Assembly (NCBI RefSeq): GCF_003386095.1 | Contig: NZ_QREG01000008.1 | Location: 62,001 to 126,000, forward strand | Direction of reading: 5' to 3' | DNA from: Marinoscillum furvescens DSM 4134 | GTDB lineage: Bacteria; Bacteroidota; Bacteroidia; Cytophagales; Cyclobacteriaceae | Length of the DNA: 64,000 nt | Shown: piece after piece, positions 28,897 through 38,266 of the stretch | Layout: every line of letters starts with the position of its first letter | Position numbering within the stretch: position 1 is the stretch's first letter | The notes under the pieces: generated by a model | The model's database searches: none | Told to the model about the DNA's origin: nothing | Seen by the model: only the letters and a program-made list of their open reading frames with translations | Made by a program: the position numbers and the translations under genes

Positions 28897-29346
28897 TTAC
28901 TCTTCTACAGATGCAGAACCACCAGCTTTTTCGATAGCCTCTTGTGCGGTTTTAGAAAATTTATGCGCCTTTACTGTCAACTTGGCCTTCAATTCACCTC
29001 TACCCAATACTTTCACTACATCACCCTTACCGATCATTCCATTTTCACGTAGTACTTCAGGAGTGATCTCGGTAAGTTTTTTGGCCTCACTTAAAGCTTG
29101 TAGGTCGTCAAGGTTGATTGGCTTCATCACAACTTTATTGTTGTTTTTGAATCCAAACTTAGGAACTCTACGCTGCAAAGGCATTTGACCACCTTCGAAA
29201 CCAACTTTCTTAGAGTAACCTGAACGAGACTGAGCTCCCTTATGTCCACGTGTAGCTGTTCCGCCTTTACCTGAACCTTGACCTCTAGCTATGCGTTTTC
29301 TATTTTTTGTAGAACCTTGTGCAGGTTTTAATGATTGTAGTCTCAT
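28897..29346 (-). CDS. rplO: Ribosomal protein L15
   Basis: The 149-residue protein starts MRLQSLKPAQGSTKNRKRIA and has the long Gly/Arg-rich arm GQGSGKGGTATRGHKGAQSR and the C-terminal globular domain with LTVKAHKFSKTAQEAIEKAGG. L15 enters the core of the 50S subunit late in assembly. It is one base after rpmD. Confidence 0.98.
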   Translation of the reverse strand: MRLQSLKPAQGSTKNRKRIARGQGSGKGGTATRGHKGAQSRSGYSKKVGFEGGQMPLQRRVPKFGFKNNNKVVMKPINLDDLQALSEAKKLTEITPEVLRENGMIGKGDVVKVLGRGELKAKLTVKAHKFSKTAQEAIEKAGGSASVEE

Positions 29347-29347
29347 C

Positions 29348-29527
29348 TTAAAGTTCTTTTACTTCGATTAAATGCTGAACCTTATTGATCATACCTGCGA
29401 TTTGAGGAGTTAATTCCTTTTCAACGCTTTTGTTGATCTTACCTAAACCTAACGCCTGAATAGTCTTCGTTTGACGTTGAGTTCTTTTAATGGTACTTCT
29501 GGTCTGTGTGATTAATACTTTTGCCAT
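29348..29527 (-). CDS. rpmD: Ribosomal protein L30
   Basis: The ATG at 29527 gives 59 residues ([20 protein letters not shown]...), the normal length; an upstream in-frame start overlaps rpsE and is not needed. L30 is a small 50S protein. The gene lies 4 bases after rpsE and 1 base before rplO. Confidence 0.96.
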   Translation of the reverse strand: MAKVLITQTRSTIKRTQRQTKTIQALGLGKINKSVEKELTPQIAGMINKVQHLIEVKEL

Positions 29528-29531
29528 CTCT

Positions 29532-30050
29532 CTAACCGTTGAATACTTTATCAAGTGCAACACCTCTTTGCTTAGCTACCGCATAAGGATCTCTCATGCG
29601 ATTCAAAGCGTCAAAAGTTGCCTTCACCACGTTATGTGGATTAGAAGATCCTTTTGACTTTGCAAGTACATCGTGAATACCAGCACTCTCTAATACTGCA
29701 CGCATGGCACCACCAGCGATAACTCCCGTACCAGGAGACGCAGGTTTGAGTAACACCAGGCCACCGCCAAACTTACCGATAGCTTCGTGAGGCACTGTAG
29801 ATTTGAACATTGGTACTCTTACCAGGTTCTTTTTAGCATCATCTACACCTTTAGTAATTGCATCAGTTACTTCGTTGGCTTTACCCAAACCGTAACCAAC
29901 TACACCATTACCATCACCCACTACTACAATGGCTGAGAAACTAAATCTTCTACCACCTTTTACAACTTTAGCCACACGCTTTATCGCAACAACCTTTTCT
30001 TTAAGGTCAATTTCGCTGGCTTTTACGGCTTTTATATTACTCTGTGACAT
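29532..30050 (-). CDS. rpsE: Ribosomal protein S5
   Basis: The 172-residue protein has the double-stranded RNA-binding domain ([41 protein letters not shown]) and the C-terminal domain with [21 protein letters not shown]5 lies near the decoding centre and, with S4, affects fidelity. It is 9 bases after rplR. Confidence 0.98.
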   Translation of the reverse strand: MSQSNIKAVKASEIDLKEKVVAIKRVAKVVKGGRRFSFSAIVVVGDGNGVVGYGLGKANEVTDAITKGVDDAKKNLVRVPMFKSTVPHEAIGKFGGGLVLLKPASPGTGVIAGGAMRAVLESAGIHDVLAKSKGSSNPHNVVKATFDALNRMRDPYAVAKQRGVALDKVFNG

Positions 30051-30059
30051 AATGATATC

Positions 30060-30407
30060 TTAAAATTTAAGGCCTCCTTCTCTAGCACCTTCTGCAAGGG
30101 CTTTAACTTTACCGTGGTACGGGTATCCGTTTCGGTCAAAAATAACAGACTCAATGCCTGCAGCTTTTGCCTTCTCGGCAAGTTTTTGACCTACTTCCTT
30201 AGAGACCTCTACATTATTTTTCTCTTTACCCAGTTCATAAGATGATACTGCCGCGAGAGTCACTCCTTTGATATCATCAATCACTTGAGCATAAATTGCT
30301 TTATTGCTACGGAATACTGAAACTCTAGGACGTGTACTCGTCCCTGATATTTTTCTTCGAATCCCAAGTTTGATTCGCTTACGTCGTTGTAATTTAGTTA
30401 CAGCCAT
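30060..30407 (-). CDS. rplR: Ribosomal protein L18
   Basis: The 115-residue protein has the basic N-terminal arm [20 protein letters not shown], the [20 protein letters not shown] segment and the C-terminus [25 protein letters not shown]18 binds 5S rRNA in the central protuberance. Neighbours are rplF (7 bases) and rpsE (9 bases). Confidence 0.98.
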   Translation of the reverse strand: MAVTKLQRRKRIKLGIRRKISGTSTRPRVSVFRSNKAIYAQVIDDIKGVTLAAVSSYELGKEKNNVEVSKEVGQKLAEKAKAAGIESVIFDRNGYPYHGKVKALAEGAREGGLKF

Positions 30408-30414
30408 TTTTCAA

Positions 30415-30966
30415 TTATTTAGCAGCAGTTTTACCAGCTTTTCTACGTACTTGCTCACCCAGGAATCTAATACCTTTTCCTTTGTAAGGCTCAACTTTTC
30501 TGAGTGACTTCAACTTAGCAGCTACCTGACCAACTAATTGCTTGTCAATACCTTCGATAGTCACTTTAGGATTTTGCCCTTTTGCAGTTTCAGCTGCAAT
30601 AGAAATCTCCTCTGGTACTGCAAAATATATACTATGTGAATAGCCAAGGTTGAGCTCCAAAACCTTACCCTGAGCAGTAGCTTTATAACCTACCCCTACT
30701 AGCTCCAATTCTTTTTTGTAGCCTTCACTCACTCCTAACACCATGTTAGAGATAAGTGATCTGTAAAGACCGTGCATCGCTTTGTGACGCTTTTGTTCTG
30801 TAGGGCGCTCGCAAGTCACAGTATCTCCTTCTACACTTACTTTAATATCAGGGTGAATCTCTTGTTTCAATTCCCCTTTTGGTCCTTTTACAGTCACCAC
30901 GGTTTTGTCCACTGAAAGTGAAACTCCTGATGGTAATGATATGGGTGCTTTGCCTATCCTTGACAT
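30415..30966 (-). CDS. rplF: Ribosomal protein L6
   Basis: The 183-residue protein begins MSRIGKAPISLPSGVSLSVD and has two similar L6 domains; the C-terminal one has GIDKQLVGQVAAKLKSLRKV followed by EPYKGKGIRFLGE. L6 lies near the factor-binding site of the 50S subunit. It is 15 bases after rpsH. Confidence 0.98.
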   Translation of the reverse strand: MSRIGKAPISLPSGVSLSVDKTVVTVKGPKGELKQEIHPDIKVSVEGDTVTCERPTEQKRHKAMHGLYRSLISNMVLGVSEGYKKELELVGVGYKATAQGKVLELNLGYSHSIYFAVPEEISIAAETAKGQNPKVTIEGIDKQLVGQVAAKLKSLRKVEPYKGKGIRFLGEQVRRKAGKTAAK

Positions 30967-30981
30967 TTCAGAATCAATTTA

Positions 30982-31380
30982 TTAGTATACGTAACACAGC
31001 ACTTCGCCTCCGACATGCTCTTTTCTAGCTTCCTTATCAGAAATCACGCCTTTCGAAGTAGACAAGATCGCAATCCCCAACCCGTTCAATACACGAGGAA
31101 GGTTATCAGCATCAGCGTACTTTCTCAACCCAGGCTTACTAATTCTTTCCAAAGAAGTAATTGCAGACTGTTTTGTCTGAGGGTTATATTTCAAGGCAAT
31201 CTTGATTATACCCTGCTTGCTGTCATCCTCAAACTTATAGTTCTGGATGAAGCCTTTGTCATGCAATACCTTAGTCATCTCCTTCTTCAAATTAGAAGCA
31301 GGAATCTCTAAAATACGATGATTTGCTTTTATCGCATTTCTGATCCTTGTAAGGAAATCTGCTATCGGATCTGTTACCAT
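30982..31380 (-). CDS. rpsH: Ribosomal protein S8
   Basis: The ATG at 31380 gives 132 residues ([20 protein letters not shown]...); upstream in-frame codons lie in the promoter region. The C-terminus has [21 protein letters not shown]8 binds 16S rRNA in the 30S body and in E. coli represses the spc operon by binding its mRNA; that control is not shown here. An 84-base gap with a promoter separates it from rpsN. Confidence 0.97.
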   Translation of the reverse strand: MVTDPIADFLTRIRNAIKANHRILEIPASNLKKEMTKVLHDKGFIQNYKFEDDSKQGIIKIALKYNPQTKQSAITSLERISKPGLRKYADADNLPRVLNGLGIAILSTSKGVISDKEARKEHVGGEVLCYVY

Positions 31381-31399
31381 TATCTTTATACAATTAAAT

Positions 31400-31446
31400 A
31401 CCCCGAAAACGGGGTGCAAAATTAATGAAAATTTTTAAATATCTAA
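31400..31446 (-). promoter_or_regulatory. Internal promoter with 5' stem-loop before rpsH
   Basis: On the minus strand TAATTTTG (31424-31417) is an exact TAnnTTTG box. TTAG (31446-31443) is a partial -33 box with an 18-base spacer. Directly after the -7 box, ACCCCG (31415-31410) and CGGGGT (31405-31400) form a perfect 6-bp stem with a TTTT loop. The stem would sit at the 5' end of the mRNA. The gap of 84 bases is the largest inside the rplC-rplQ cluster, which supports a start site here. Confidence 0.65.
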
Positions 31447-31464
31447 GCTGAGATGAAATAAAGA

Positions 31465-31734
31465 TTACCAGCTCGCTTTAGTTACTCCAGGTATTTTACC
31501 CTCATTCGCCATTTCTCGGAAAGTAACCCTAGATATACCGAATTTTCTCATGTAACCCTTAGGTCTACCTGTAAGCTTACAACGATTGTGCAAACGTACT
31601 GGTGAAGAGTTTCTTGGTAACTTGTCCAGTGCGTCATAGTCGCCTGCCGCTTTCAATGCTGCTCTTTTTTCAGCATATCTTGCCACCAATTTTTCTCTTT
31701 TACGCTCTCTAGCTTTGATTGATTCCTTTGCCAT
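31465..31734 (-). CDS. rpsN: Ribosomal protein S14 (zinc-free form)
   Basis: The 89-residue protein ([20 protein letters not shown]... and [20 protein letters not shown]) lacks the two CxxC pairs of the zinc-binding S14 and has a single Cys, so it is the C-minus form. S14 lies in the head of the 30S subunit. It is 5 bases after rplE and is followed by the promoter-bearing gap before rpsH. Confidence 0.97.
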   Translation of the reverse strand: MAKESIKARERKREKLVARYAEKRAALKAAGDYDALDKLPRNSSPVRLHNRCKLTGRPKGYMRKFGISRVTFREMANEGKIPGVTKASW

Positions 31735-31739
31735 ATCAA

Positions 31740-32294
31740 TTATTTTTTACCTGAAACAAACGGCATACCGAATGCTTTCAGAAGTGCAAGACTCTCTTCG
31801 TCAGTTGTTGCTGTGGTAACAAATGTGATATCCATACCTGAAATCTTAGATACCTTTTCTATTGAAATTTCAGGGAAGATGATTTGTTCTTCGATACCAA
31901 GGCTATAGTTACCTCTACCATCGAATCCTTTTTCTTTAATCCCTCTAAAGTCACGTACCCGAGGAAGTGCTACCGTCATCAGACGATCCAGAAATTCGTA
32001 CATTTTATCACCACGAAGTGTAACTCTAGCGCCAATTGGCATTCCTTCTCTCAACTTGAAATTGGAGATAGAATTTTTAGCTTTAGTAGGCACAGCTTTT
32101 TGACCAGTAATGGTAGTAAGCTCTTCTACTCCTACGTCTACGAGTTTCTTGTCTGCTACTGCAGCACCGATACCCTTGTTAACAGAAATTTTCACCAATT
32201 TAGGCACTTCCATTACAGACTTGTACTGGAATTTCTCCTTTAGCGCAGGAGCAATTTCTGCCAAATATTTTTCTTTTAGTCTTGGTCTAGCCAT
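31740..32294 (-). CDS. rplE: Ribosomal protein L5
   Basis: The ATG at 32294 gives 184 residues, as expected for L5; a longer frame upstream overlaps rplX. Motifs are [40 protein letters not shown] and the C-terminal [21 protein letters not shown]5 binds 5S rRNA and contacts the P-site tRNA. Its start overlaps the rplX stop by 8 bases. Confidence 0.97.
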   Translation of the reverse strand: MARPRLKEKYLAEIAPALKEKFQYKSVMEVPKLVKISVNKGIGAAVADKKLVDVGVEELTTITGQKAVPTKAKNSISNFKLREGMPIGARVTLRGDKMYEFLDRLMTVALPRVRDFRGIKEKGFDGRGNYSLGIEEQIIFPEISIEKVSKISGMDITFVTTATTDEESLALLKAFGMPFVSGKK

Positions 32295-32628
32295 TCGTGA
32301 TAAATTCTCCGGTTTTCTTTGAATACCTCTGTAATTTCCCGTCATCATTCAGCTTACGTGCAACTCTTGTTGCTTCACCAGATGCAGGATCCACAAGCTT
32401 AAGATTACTCATATGGATAGAAGCCTCAGTTTGCTCTCTCCCACCTTCAGGGTTTGTAGCAGAAGGCTTAACATGTTTTGTAACCACATTAGCTCCTTCT
32501 ACGATGGCACGGTATTTATCGGCAACAATCTCAAGGACTTTGCCTGTTTTACCCTTATCGTTTCCAGCAATTACCTGGACGGTATCGCCTTTACGTATGT
32601 GAAATTTATTTGTCTCGTGATTGCTCAT
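32287..32628 (-). CDS. rplX: Ribosomal protein L24
   Basis: The 113-residue protein has the KOW motif [20 protein letters not shown] near its N-terminus. L24 starts assembly of the 50S subunit near the exit tunnel. The length is slightly above the 104 of E. coli. It lies 2 bases after rplN and overlaps rplE by 8 bases. Confidence 0.97.
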   Translation of the reverse strand: MSNHETNKFHIRKGDTVQVIAGNDKGKTGKVLEIVADKYRAIVEGANVVTKHVKPSATNPEGGREQTEASIHMSNLKLVDPASGEATRVARKLNDDGKLQRYSKKTGEFITNG

Positions 32629-32630
32629 CT

Positions 32631-32999
32631 TTAAAGTACTTCAGGTGCTAGTGACACAATTCTCATAAACTGACGCTCTCTAAGCTCTCGAGCAACAGGA
32701 CCAAAAATACGGGTACCTCTTGGCTCGTCGTTAGTATTTAGAAGAACAGCGGCATTATCTTCAAATCGGATATAAGAACCATCTTTTCTTCTAACTTCCT
32801 TCTTAGTGCGAACGATCACAGCTTTAGATACAGTTCCTTTCTTAAGACTACTTGAAGAAAGTGCTGACTTCACTGTTACAACAATGGTATCTCCTACAGA
32901 AGCGTAGCGCTTCTTAGTACCACCCAATACTCGGATACAAAGAACTTCCTTTGCTCCACTATTATCTGCTACGTTTAGCCTTGATTCCTGCTGTATCAT
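32631..32999 (-). CDS. rplN: Ribosomal protein L14
   Basis: The 122-residue protein begins [20 protein letters not shown], the conserved L14 start, and has [20 protein letters not shown] and the C-terminal [21 protein letters not shown]14 lies at the subunit interface and binds silencing factor RsfS in other bacteria. It follows rpsQ by one base. Confidence 0.98.
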   Translation of the reverse strand: MIQQESRLNVADNSGAKEVLCIRVLGGTKKRYASVGDTIVVTVKSALSSSSLKKGTVSKAVIVRTKKEVRRKDGSYIRFEDNAAVLLNTNDEPRGTRIFGPVARELRERQFMRIVSLAPEVL

Positions 33000-33000
33000 C

Positions 33001-33255
33001 TTACTTAGCTCGTTCGATTATTTCAACTAATCTCCACCTTTTGTTCTTACTCAGCGGACGAGTTTCCATGATGCGTACCGTATCTCCGATATTGCATTCA
33101 TTGTTTTCGTCATGAGCAGTAAACTTTGTCGTTTTTCGGATAAACTTACCATACATTGGGTGTTTCATTTTTCGATTCACCGCGATGGTAATAGTCTTCT
33201 GCATTTTATTGCTGACTACTTGTCCGATACGCTCTTTTCGCAAATTTCTTTCCAT
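33001..33255 (-). CDS. rpsQ: Ribosomal protein S17
   Basis: The 84-residue protein has [20 protein letters not shown], an OB fold, and the conserved [21 protein letters not shown]17 is a primary 16S rRNA-binding protein of the 30S body. It lies 8 bases after rpmC. Confidence 0.98.
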   Translation of the reverse strand: MERNLRKERIGQVVSNKMQKTITIAVNRKMKHPMYGKFIRKTTKFTAHDENNECNIGDTVRIMETRPLSKNKRWRLVEIIERAK

Positions 33256-33263
33256 CGATGCGT

Positions 33264-33458
33264 TTATTTACTTAATTCTTTGGCTCTGATTTCGGTCTGA
33301 ATCTTCGCAACCAATCGTCGAGATTCTCTGATCTTCATAGGATTCTCGATAGGAGTAATGCTATGAGCGAACTTTAACTTACCGTAGTTGTCCTTTTCTG
33401 CTTCGAGTTTAGACTTCAACTCGTCCAGGCTCAATCCTTTTAATTCTGAACTTTTCAT
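33264..33458 (-). CDS. rpmC: Ribosomal protein L29
   Basis: This 64-residue, mostly helical protein ([20 protein letters not shown] and [20 protein letters not shown]) lies at the exit tunnel of the 50S subunit, near trigger factor and SRP. Its start overlaps the rplP stop by 4 bases. Confidence 0.97.
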   Translation of the reverse strand: MKSSELKGLSLDELKSKLEAEKDNYGKLKFAHSITPIENPMKIRESRRLVAKIQTEIRAKELSK

Positions 33459-33877
33459 TCTCCTGTATAATCTCGTCTTACAACAAATTTGGTTTTAATA
33501 GGAAGCTTTTGGCTCGCCAATCTCAGAGCTTCTTTAGCTCTATCAGACGTTACTCCAGATGCCTCAAATAAGATAGTACCAGGTTTAACAACTGCTACCC
33601 AATATTCAGGAGCACCTTTACCCTTACCCATCCGTACCTCAGCAGGTTTCTTAGTCACAGGCTTGTCTGGGAAAATTCTAATCCAAACCTGACCTTCTCT
33701 CTTCATCGCTCTTGTTACAGCGATACGGGAAGCTTCAATTTGTCTGGAAGTGATCCATCCTGGCTCCATAGCTTTGATACCAAAGTTTCCGAATGCCAAT
33801 CTATGACCTCTTTGAGCTATACCTTTAACTCTTCCTTTTTGTCTCTTTCTAAATTTTGTTCTCTTTGGCTGTAACAT
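33455..33877 (-). CDS. rplP: Ribosomal protein L16
   Basis: The 140-residue protein has [40 protein letters not shown] and the [18 protein letters not shown] loop. L16 lies near the A-site tRNA elbow. The Arg81 hydroxylation region of E. coli L16 (MGKGKG context) is conserved. It lies 20 bases after rpsC. Confidence 0.98.
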   Translation of the reverse strand: MLQPKRTKFRKRQKGRVKGIAQRGHRLAFGNFGIKAMEPGWITSRQIEASRIAVTRAMKREGQVWIRIFPDKPVTKKPAEVRMGKGKGAPEYWVAVVKPGTILFEASGVTSDRAKEALRLASQKLPIKTKFVVRRDYTGE

Positions 33878-33897
33878 TTCAAATAGCGTTAATGAGA

Positions 33898-34635
33898 TTA
33901 TTTGCGATCACGTCTTCTCTTAGGACCTTCGCCCCCTCTTCTTCTTCGTGGGCCACCTTGTCCAGGGCCATTTCCTCCAGACTGTCCTACATTAGGTGAA
34001 AGATCTCTTTTGCCAAATACCTCACCTTTGAAGATCCACACTTTTATACCTATTTTACCGTAAACCGTATTGGCCTCAGAAATAGCATAATCGATATCAG
34101 CTCTTAAAGTATGCAAAGGAATTCTACCTTCTTTATACTGCTCTGATCTCGCCATTTCAGCTCCACCGAGACGCCCTGATACTTTTATTTTAATACCCTG
34201 CGCACCAACTCGCATTGCAGATGCAATAGCTTGTTTCATTGCACGACGGTAAGAAATTCTAGCCTGAAGCTGCTGAGCAATGGATTCACCTACAAGGCGG
34301 GCATCCAATTCAGGTCTTTTAATTTCAAAAATGTTAATCTGAAGATCTTTACCAGTGAGTTTTTTCAACTCCTCTTTGATCTTATCAACTTCAGAACCTC
34401 CCTTACCAATAACTACACCGGGACGTGCAGTATGGATGGTCAAAGTGATACGCTTCAGAGTACGCTCTATCACTACTCTTGAAATACCACCTTTAGGTAT
34501 ACGGGCACTGATATATTCACGGATTTTTTGGTCTTCGACAATTTTGTCGGAGAAATCCTTTCCGCCGAACCAGGCTGAATCCCAACCTTTAACGATTCCG
34601 AGTCTAAGACCTACTGGATTTACCTTCTGTCCCAT
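33898..34635 (-). CDS. rpsC: Ribosomal protein S3 with Arg/Gly-rich tail
   Basis: The 245-residue protein has the KH domain with [20 protein letters not shown] and the C-terminal domain with [20 protein letters not shown]. After about residue 212 it ends in a Gly-rich then Arg-rich tail ([20 protein letters not shown]), which is lower in complexity than the rest. S3 lies at the mRNA entry of the 30S subunit. It directly adjoins rplV. Confidence 0.97.
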   Translation of the reverse strand: MGQKVNPVGLRLGIVKGWDSAWFGGKDFSDKIVEDQKIREYISARIPKGGISRVVIERTLKRITLTIHTARPGVVIGKGGSEVDKIKEELKKLTGKDLQINIFEIKRPELDARLVGESIAQQLQARISYRRAMKQAIASAMRVGAQGIKIKVSGRLGGAEMARSEQYKEGRIPLHTLRADIDYAISEANTVYGKIGIKVWIFKGEVFGKRDLSPNVGQSGGNGPGQGGPRRRRGGEGPKRRRDRK

Positions 34636-35112
34636 TTATTTACTTTCTTTTTCTTCAGACTGAACTTTATTTTCATTAGCGTCCGCTACGGTAATCGTAA
34701 TATGATTGGAACGCTTTCTTATTCTATGTGCGCGACCTTGAGGTGCAGGACGTAGACGTTTAAGGATTCTACCTCCATCCACGAATACTTCTTTCACTAC
34801 CAAATCAGCATCTTCAATGCTAACATCTTCATTCTGAGCTTGCCAATCAGCAATGGCAGTCATCAAAAGCTTCTCCATTGTTTTAGAAGCATGCTTGTTG
34901 TCAAATTTCAGGATGTTCAAAGCAAGATTTACTCTCTGACCTCTGATCATATCAGCAACAAGTCTCATTTTACGAGGAGCAGTAGGCACATTTCTCAAAG
35001 AAGCTTTTACCGCACCGAGTTTACCTGAGTTTTCCTCTTTATGCTTTTTGATCGCTTCTTTCTGAAGACGAATCCTGACTGATTTTTTCAGTTTCTTTTC
35101 TGCAGTTTCCAT
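34636..35112 (-). CDS. rplV: Ribosomal protein L22 with N-terminal extension
   Basis: The L22 core ([20 protein letters not shown] through [20 protein letters not shown]) starts at about residue 35. It is preceded by about 30 charged residues ([20 protein letters not shown]...) and followed by a short acidic tail, giving 158 residues against 110 in E. coli. L22 lines the exit tunnel with its long hairpin. The start at 35112 is the only ATG that keeps a close spacing to rpsS (6 bases); the extension could instead be untranslated. Confidence 0.93.
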   Translation of the reverse strand: METAEKKLKKSVRIRLQKEAIKKHKEENSGKLGAVKASLRNVPTAPRKMRLVADMIRGQRVNLALNILKFDNKHASKTMEKLLMTAIADWQAQNEDVSIEDADLVVKEVFVDGGRILKRLRPAPQGRAHRIRKRSNHITITVADANENKVQSEEKESK

Positions 35113-35118
35113 CTTTTA

Positions 35119-35397
35119 TTATCGTTTACCTTTATCTTTTTTGGCAATGTGCCCTCTAAAGTTCCTTGTAGGTGCAAATTCACCAAGTTTGTGACCCACC
35201 ATGTTTTCAGTTACAAAAACCGGAATAAATTTATTCCCATTGTGTACTGCGAATGTATGACCTACAAAGTCTGGGGAAATCATGGATCTACGTGACCATG
35301 TTTTAATTACTGACTTTTTTCCAGACTCAGTCATGGCATCCACCTTCTTCTCAAGTCTGAAATCTATGTAAGGTCCCTTTTTTAGTGATCTTGCCAT
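35119..35397 (-). CDS. rpsS: Ribosomal protein S19
   Basis: The 92-residue protein has [40 protein letters not shown] and [21 protein letters not shown]19 lies in the head of the 30S subunit with S13. Its ATG shares a base with the rplB stop codon. Confidence 0.98.
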   Translation of the reverse strand: MARSLKKGPYIDFRLEKKVDAMTESGKKSVIKTWSRRSMISPDFVGHTFAVHNGNKFIPVFVTENMVGHKLGEFAPTRNFRGHIAKKDKGKR

Positions 35398-36218
35398 TAT
35401 TTTCTCTTCGTTATAATCAGCTTATCAGAATATTTATTTGGCTTACGGGTCTTTTGACCTTTAGCATATAGACCGTTTCGTGAACGTGGGTGACCACCAG
35501 ATGATCTACCTTCACCACCACCCATCGGGTGATCTACAGGGTTCATTACTACACCACGAACTCTTGGTCTTCTACCTTTCCATCTATTTCTACCGGCTTT
35601 ACCCAAACGAACGTTCATGTGATCGTTGTTAGATACAGTACCAATAGTTGCATAACAGGTGTTAAGTACCATTCGCATTTCTCCAGATGGCAACTTCACT
35701 GTTGAGTATTTGCCTTCTCTCGCTACTAGCTGTGCATAAGCTCCAGCACTACGAGTCATAGCTCCACCCTTACCAGGTTTCAACTCAATATTGTGAATGA
35801 TTGTACCCAAAGGAATATCAGATAGAGGAAGTGCATTTCCTACTTCTGGAGCTACACCAGGTCCGCTGATGATCTCAGTACCTACTTCAAGGTTTGCAGG
35901 TGCCAAAATGTAGCGCTTCTCACCGTCTGCATAATTAAGCAATGCAATGCGAGCAGTTCTTCCTGGATCATACTCGATAGATTTTACTGTAGCAGGAATA
36001 CCGTGCTTATCACGAGCAAAATCAATGATACGAATTTTTTGTTTGTGACCACCACCTACATTTCGGATAGTCATACGTCCCTGATTATTTCTTCCTCCCT
36101 TTTTACCTTTACTGGTCAAAAGAGACTTCTCAGGTGTGCTCTTCGTAATCTTATCGAAAACGGGAGCAATTCTGTATCTCTGTCCGGGGGTAACCGGTCT
36201 TAATTTCTTAACAGCCAT
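35397..36218 (-). CDS. rplB: Ribosomal protein L2
   Basis: The 273-residue protein has the same length as in E. coli. It contains [20 protein letters not shown] and the highly conserved [20 protein letters not shown], whose His lies near the peptidyl transferase centre. L2 is needed for joining of the subunits. It is 12 bases after rplW. Confidence 0.98.
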   Translation of the reverse strand: MAVKKLRPVTPGQRYRIAPVFDKITKSTPEKSLLTSKGKKGGRNNQGRMTIRNVGGGHKQKIRIIDFARDKHGIPATVKSIEYDPGRTARIALLNYADGEKRYILAPANLEVGTEIISGPGVAPEVGNALPLSDIPLGTIIHNIELKPGKGGAMTRSAGAYAQLVAREGKYSTVKLPSGEMRMVLNTCYATIGTVSNNDHMNVRLGKAGRNRWKGRRPRVRGVVMNPVDHPMGGGEGRSSGGHPRSRNGLYAKGQKTRKPNKYSDKLIITKRK

Positions 36219-36230
36219 CTATCTGCTTTT

Positions 36231-36518
36231 TTATATTCCGCTATAAAAATCAATAATATCACCCTCAGCTACTTGAACAATAGCTTTCTTATATGAAGGC
36301 GTATTACCATCAATCACACCGGATTTTGTATATCTGCTTTTGCTTTTTCCCGGTTGAATCATGGTGCGTACACTTTCCACAGTGACGCCATATACCTTCT
36401 CTACCTCTTTTTTGATTTGCACTTTATTGGCTTTCTTATCTACAACAAAGCCATACTTGCCATGCTCATTTAGTGCAGAGGCCTTTTCTGTTACCAATGG
36501 TTTTATCAATACTCCCAT
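36231..36518 (-). CDS. rplW: Ribosomal protein L23
   Basis: The 95-residue protein has MGVLIKPLVTEKASALNEHG, YGFVVDKKANKVQIKKEVEK and VTVESVRTMIQPGKSK. L23 is the docking site for trigger factor and SRP at the tunnel exit. It lies one base after rplD. Confidence 0.97.
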   Translation of the reverse strand: MGVLIKPLVTEKASALNEHGKYGFVVDKKANKVQIKKEVEKVYGVTVESVRTMIQPGKSKSRYTKSGVIDGNTPSYKKAIVQVAEGDIIDFYSGI

Positions 36519-36519
36519 C

Positions 36520-37146
36520 TTAGTTCAATCTTTTTTGGATCAACTCTACAGAACCTTCTATCAGTACTAATTCATCAGCATTTACCAAATCGTAAGTGCT
36601 AATCTCATCAGCAGTAGAGATTTTTGTGTTTTGTATATTTCTAGAAGACAAGTAAACGTTCTGATTACCTTCAGCGAAAATGATCAACGATTTCTTATCA
36701 GATAGTTTAAGACTTTCAAGAATTTGCACAAAATCCTTAGTCTTAGGTGCATCCAATTTGAAGTCTTCAAGAACCTTAATCTGCTTGTCTTTAAGCTTTG
36801 ATGAAAGCGCTGACTTCTTTGCCAATTGCTTCATCTTTTTATTCAGCTTGAAACTGTAATCTCTAGGTTCCGGTCCAAACATGGTTCCTCCACCTCTGAA
36901 GATTGGAGACTTGATACTACCAGCTCTAGCTGTACCTGTACCCTTTTGTTTCTTGATTTTCTTCGTAGAACCAGTTACTTCATTTCTGGTCTTAACCTTG
37001 TGCGTACCCTGTCTTTTGTTAGCAAGAAATTGCTTCACTTCCAGATATACAGCATGCTCATTAGGCTCTATACCGAAAACTTTCTCGTCAAGGCTAACCT
37101 CTCTACCGGTCTCTTCTCCTTTGATATTGAAAACTGAAAGTTTCAT
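36520..37146 (-). CDS. rplD: Ribosomal protein L4
   Basis: The 208-residue protein has the extended loop with KGTGTARAGSIKSPIFRGGG that reaches into the exit tunnel and the GPEPRDYSFKLNKKMKQLA motif. In E. coli L4 represses the S10 operon; no such leader was recognised here. It lies 2 bases after rplC. Confidence 0.98.
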   Translation of the reverse strand: MKLSVFNIKGEETGREVSLDEKVFGIEPNEHAVYLEVKQFLANKRQGTHKVKTRNEVTGSTKKIKKQKGTGTARAGSIKSPIFRGGGTMFGPEPRDYSFKLNKKMKQLAKKSALSSKLKDKQIKVLEDFKLDAPKTKDFVQILESLKLSDKKSLIIFAEGNQNVYLSSRNIQNTKISTADEISTYDLVNADELVLIEGSVELIQKRLN

Positions 37147-37148
37147 TG

Positions 37149-37781
37149 TTATTTTTCTAGAATTACGTAAGAATTTTTCGCGCCAGGAACTGGACCATTT
37201 ACCAATACCAGGTTTTTATCAGAGTAGATCTTCACCACTTTCAGGTTGATCACTTTCACTCGCTCTCCACCAGTTCTTCCAGCCATTTTCAAGCCCTTGA
37301 AAACTCGTGAAGGAAACGAACAAGCACCGATAGCTCCGGGAGCTCTCAGCCTATTGTGCTGACCATGTGTAGCCTGACCAACACCACCAAAACCGTGACG
37401 TTTAACCACACCCTGGAAGCCCTTACCTTTTGAAGTACCTATAACATCAACAAAGTCTTGCTCTACGAATACATCATCCAGGGAAATAGAATTACCCAAC
37501 TTCACCTTATCTTCAAATTCCTCTCTGAAATCACGGAATTCAACAATCTTGCTTTTAGGGGTAGTCTTAGCTTTTGCAAAATGTCCTTTCAATGCTTTAG
37601 GTGTGTTCTTTTCTTTACGCTCACCATAAGCTAACTGGACAGCTCGATAGCCATCAGACTCTTTATCTTTTACTTGTGTAACCACACAAGGACCAGCTTC
37701 AATGAGAGTACAGGCCATATTTTTACCCTCCTCATTGTATACACTAGTCATCCCTATTTTTCTACCAATTATTCCAGGCAT
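37149..37781 (-). CDS. rplC: Ribosomal protein L3
   Basis: The 210-residue protein has [20 protein letters not shown], the central [19 protein letters not shown] and the [20 protein letters not shown] loop near the peptidyl transferase centre. It is the first gene of its unit, because a terminator and a clear promoter separate it from rpsJ. Confidence 0.98.
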   Translation of the reverse strand: MPGIIGRKIGMTSVYNEEGKNMACTLIEAGPCVVTQVKDKESDGYRAVQLAYGERKEKNTPKALKGHFAKAKTTPKSKIVEFRDFREEFEDKVKLGNSISLDDVFVEQDFVDVIGTSKGKGFQGVVKRHGFGGVGQATHGQHNRLRAPGAIGACSFPSRVFKGLKMAGRTGGERVKVINLKVVKIYSDKNLVLVNGPVPGAKNSYVILEK

Positions 37782-37838
37782 TTTGCTTAATATTTATTCT
37801 TTTCCCGTTTCCGGATAAACTTTTCGTAAAAAGGACTG

Positions 37839-37868
37839 CAAAGATAGCAATTACTTAATCCGAACAAA
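37839..37868 (-). promoter_or_regulatory. Promoter of the rplC ribosomal operon
   Basis: On the minus strand TTTG (37868-37865), an 18-base spacer and TATCTTTG (37846-37839) match the Bacteroidota consensus exactly. The transcript would begin about CAGTCCTTTTTACG, the same first bases as the tRNA-Trp/secE promoter, and contains a weak CTTTT-AAAAG stem. The start codon is 58 bases downstream. Confidence 0.85.
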
Positions 37869-37891
37869 AGATTTAGTTTACTTTTTAACAT

Positions 37892-37930
37892 AAAAAAAGA
37901 ACCAAATAGCAGGTGCTATTGGTTCTTTTA
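37892..37930 (-). terminator. Terminator after rpsJ
   Basis: AAAAGAACCAAATAGCA and TGCTATTGGTTCTTTT pair with a single bulged base; on the minus strand the stem ends in a long T-run. It lies about 18 bases after the rpsJ stop and splits rpsJ from rplC. Confidence 0.88.
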
Positions 37931-37948
37931 TATTTATGTATCAGGTAG

Positions 37949-38254
37949 TTATACCTTGATCTCTACATCAACGCCACTTGGAAGTTCTAACTTCATAAGC
38001 GCATCAACAGTTTTTGCACTATTAGAGTAGATATCTACCAGTCTTTTGTATGTGCAAAGCTGAAATTGCTCTCTTGACTTTTTGTTCACGTGTGGTGAAC
38101 GCAGCACTGTGAACTTCTCTTTTACAGTAGGTAACGGAATAGGTCCACTTACTACTGCTCCAGTGGTTTTTACAGCTCTAACGATCTTCTCTGATGACTT
38201 GTCTACCAGATTATGGTCGTAAGATTTAAGTTTGATTCTAATTTTTTGGTTCAT
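37949..38254 (-). CDS. rpsJ: Ribosomal protein S10
   Basis: The 101-residue protein has [20 protein letters not shown] and [20 protein letters not shown], and [21 protein letters not shown]10 is a 30S head protein and, with NusB, part of antitermination complexes. Here it is the last gene of the str-like unit (rpsL-rpsG-fusA-rpsJ), 12 bases after fusA, and is cut off from rplC by a terminator. Confidence 0.98.
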   Translation of the reverse strand: MNQKIRIKLKSYDHNLVDKSSEKIVRAVKTTGAVVSGPIPLPTVKEKFTVLRSPHVNKKSREQFQLCTYKRLVDIYSNSAKTVDALMKLELPSGVDVEIKV

Positions 38255-38266
38255 GATCTATAATTA

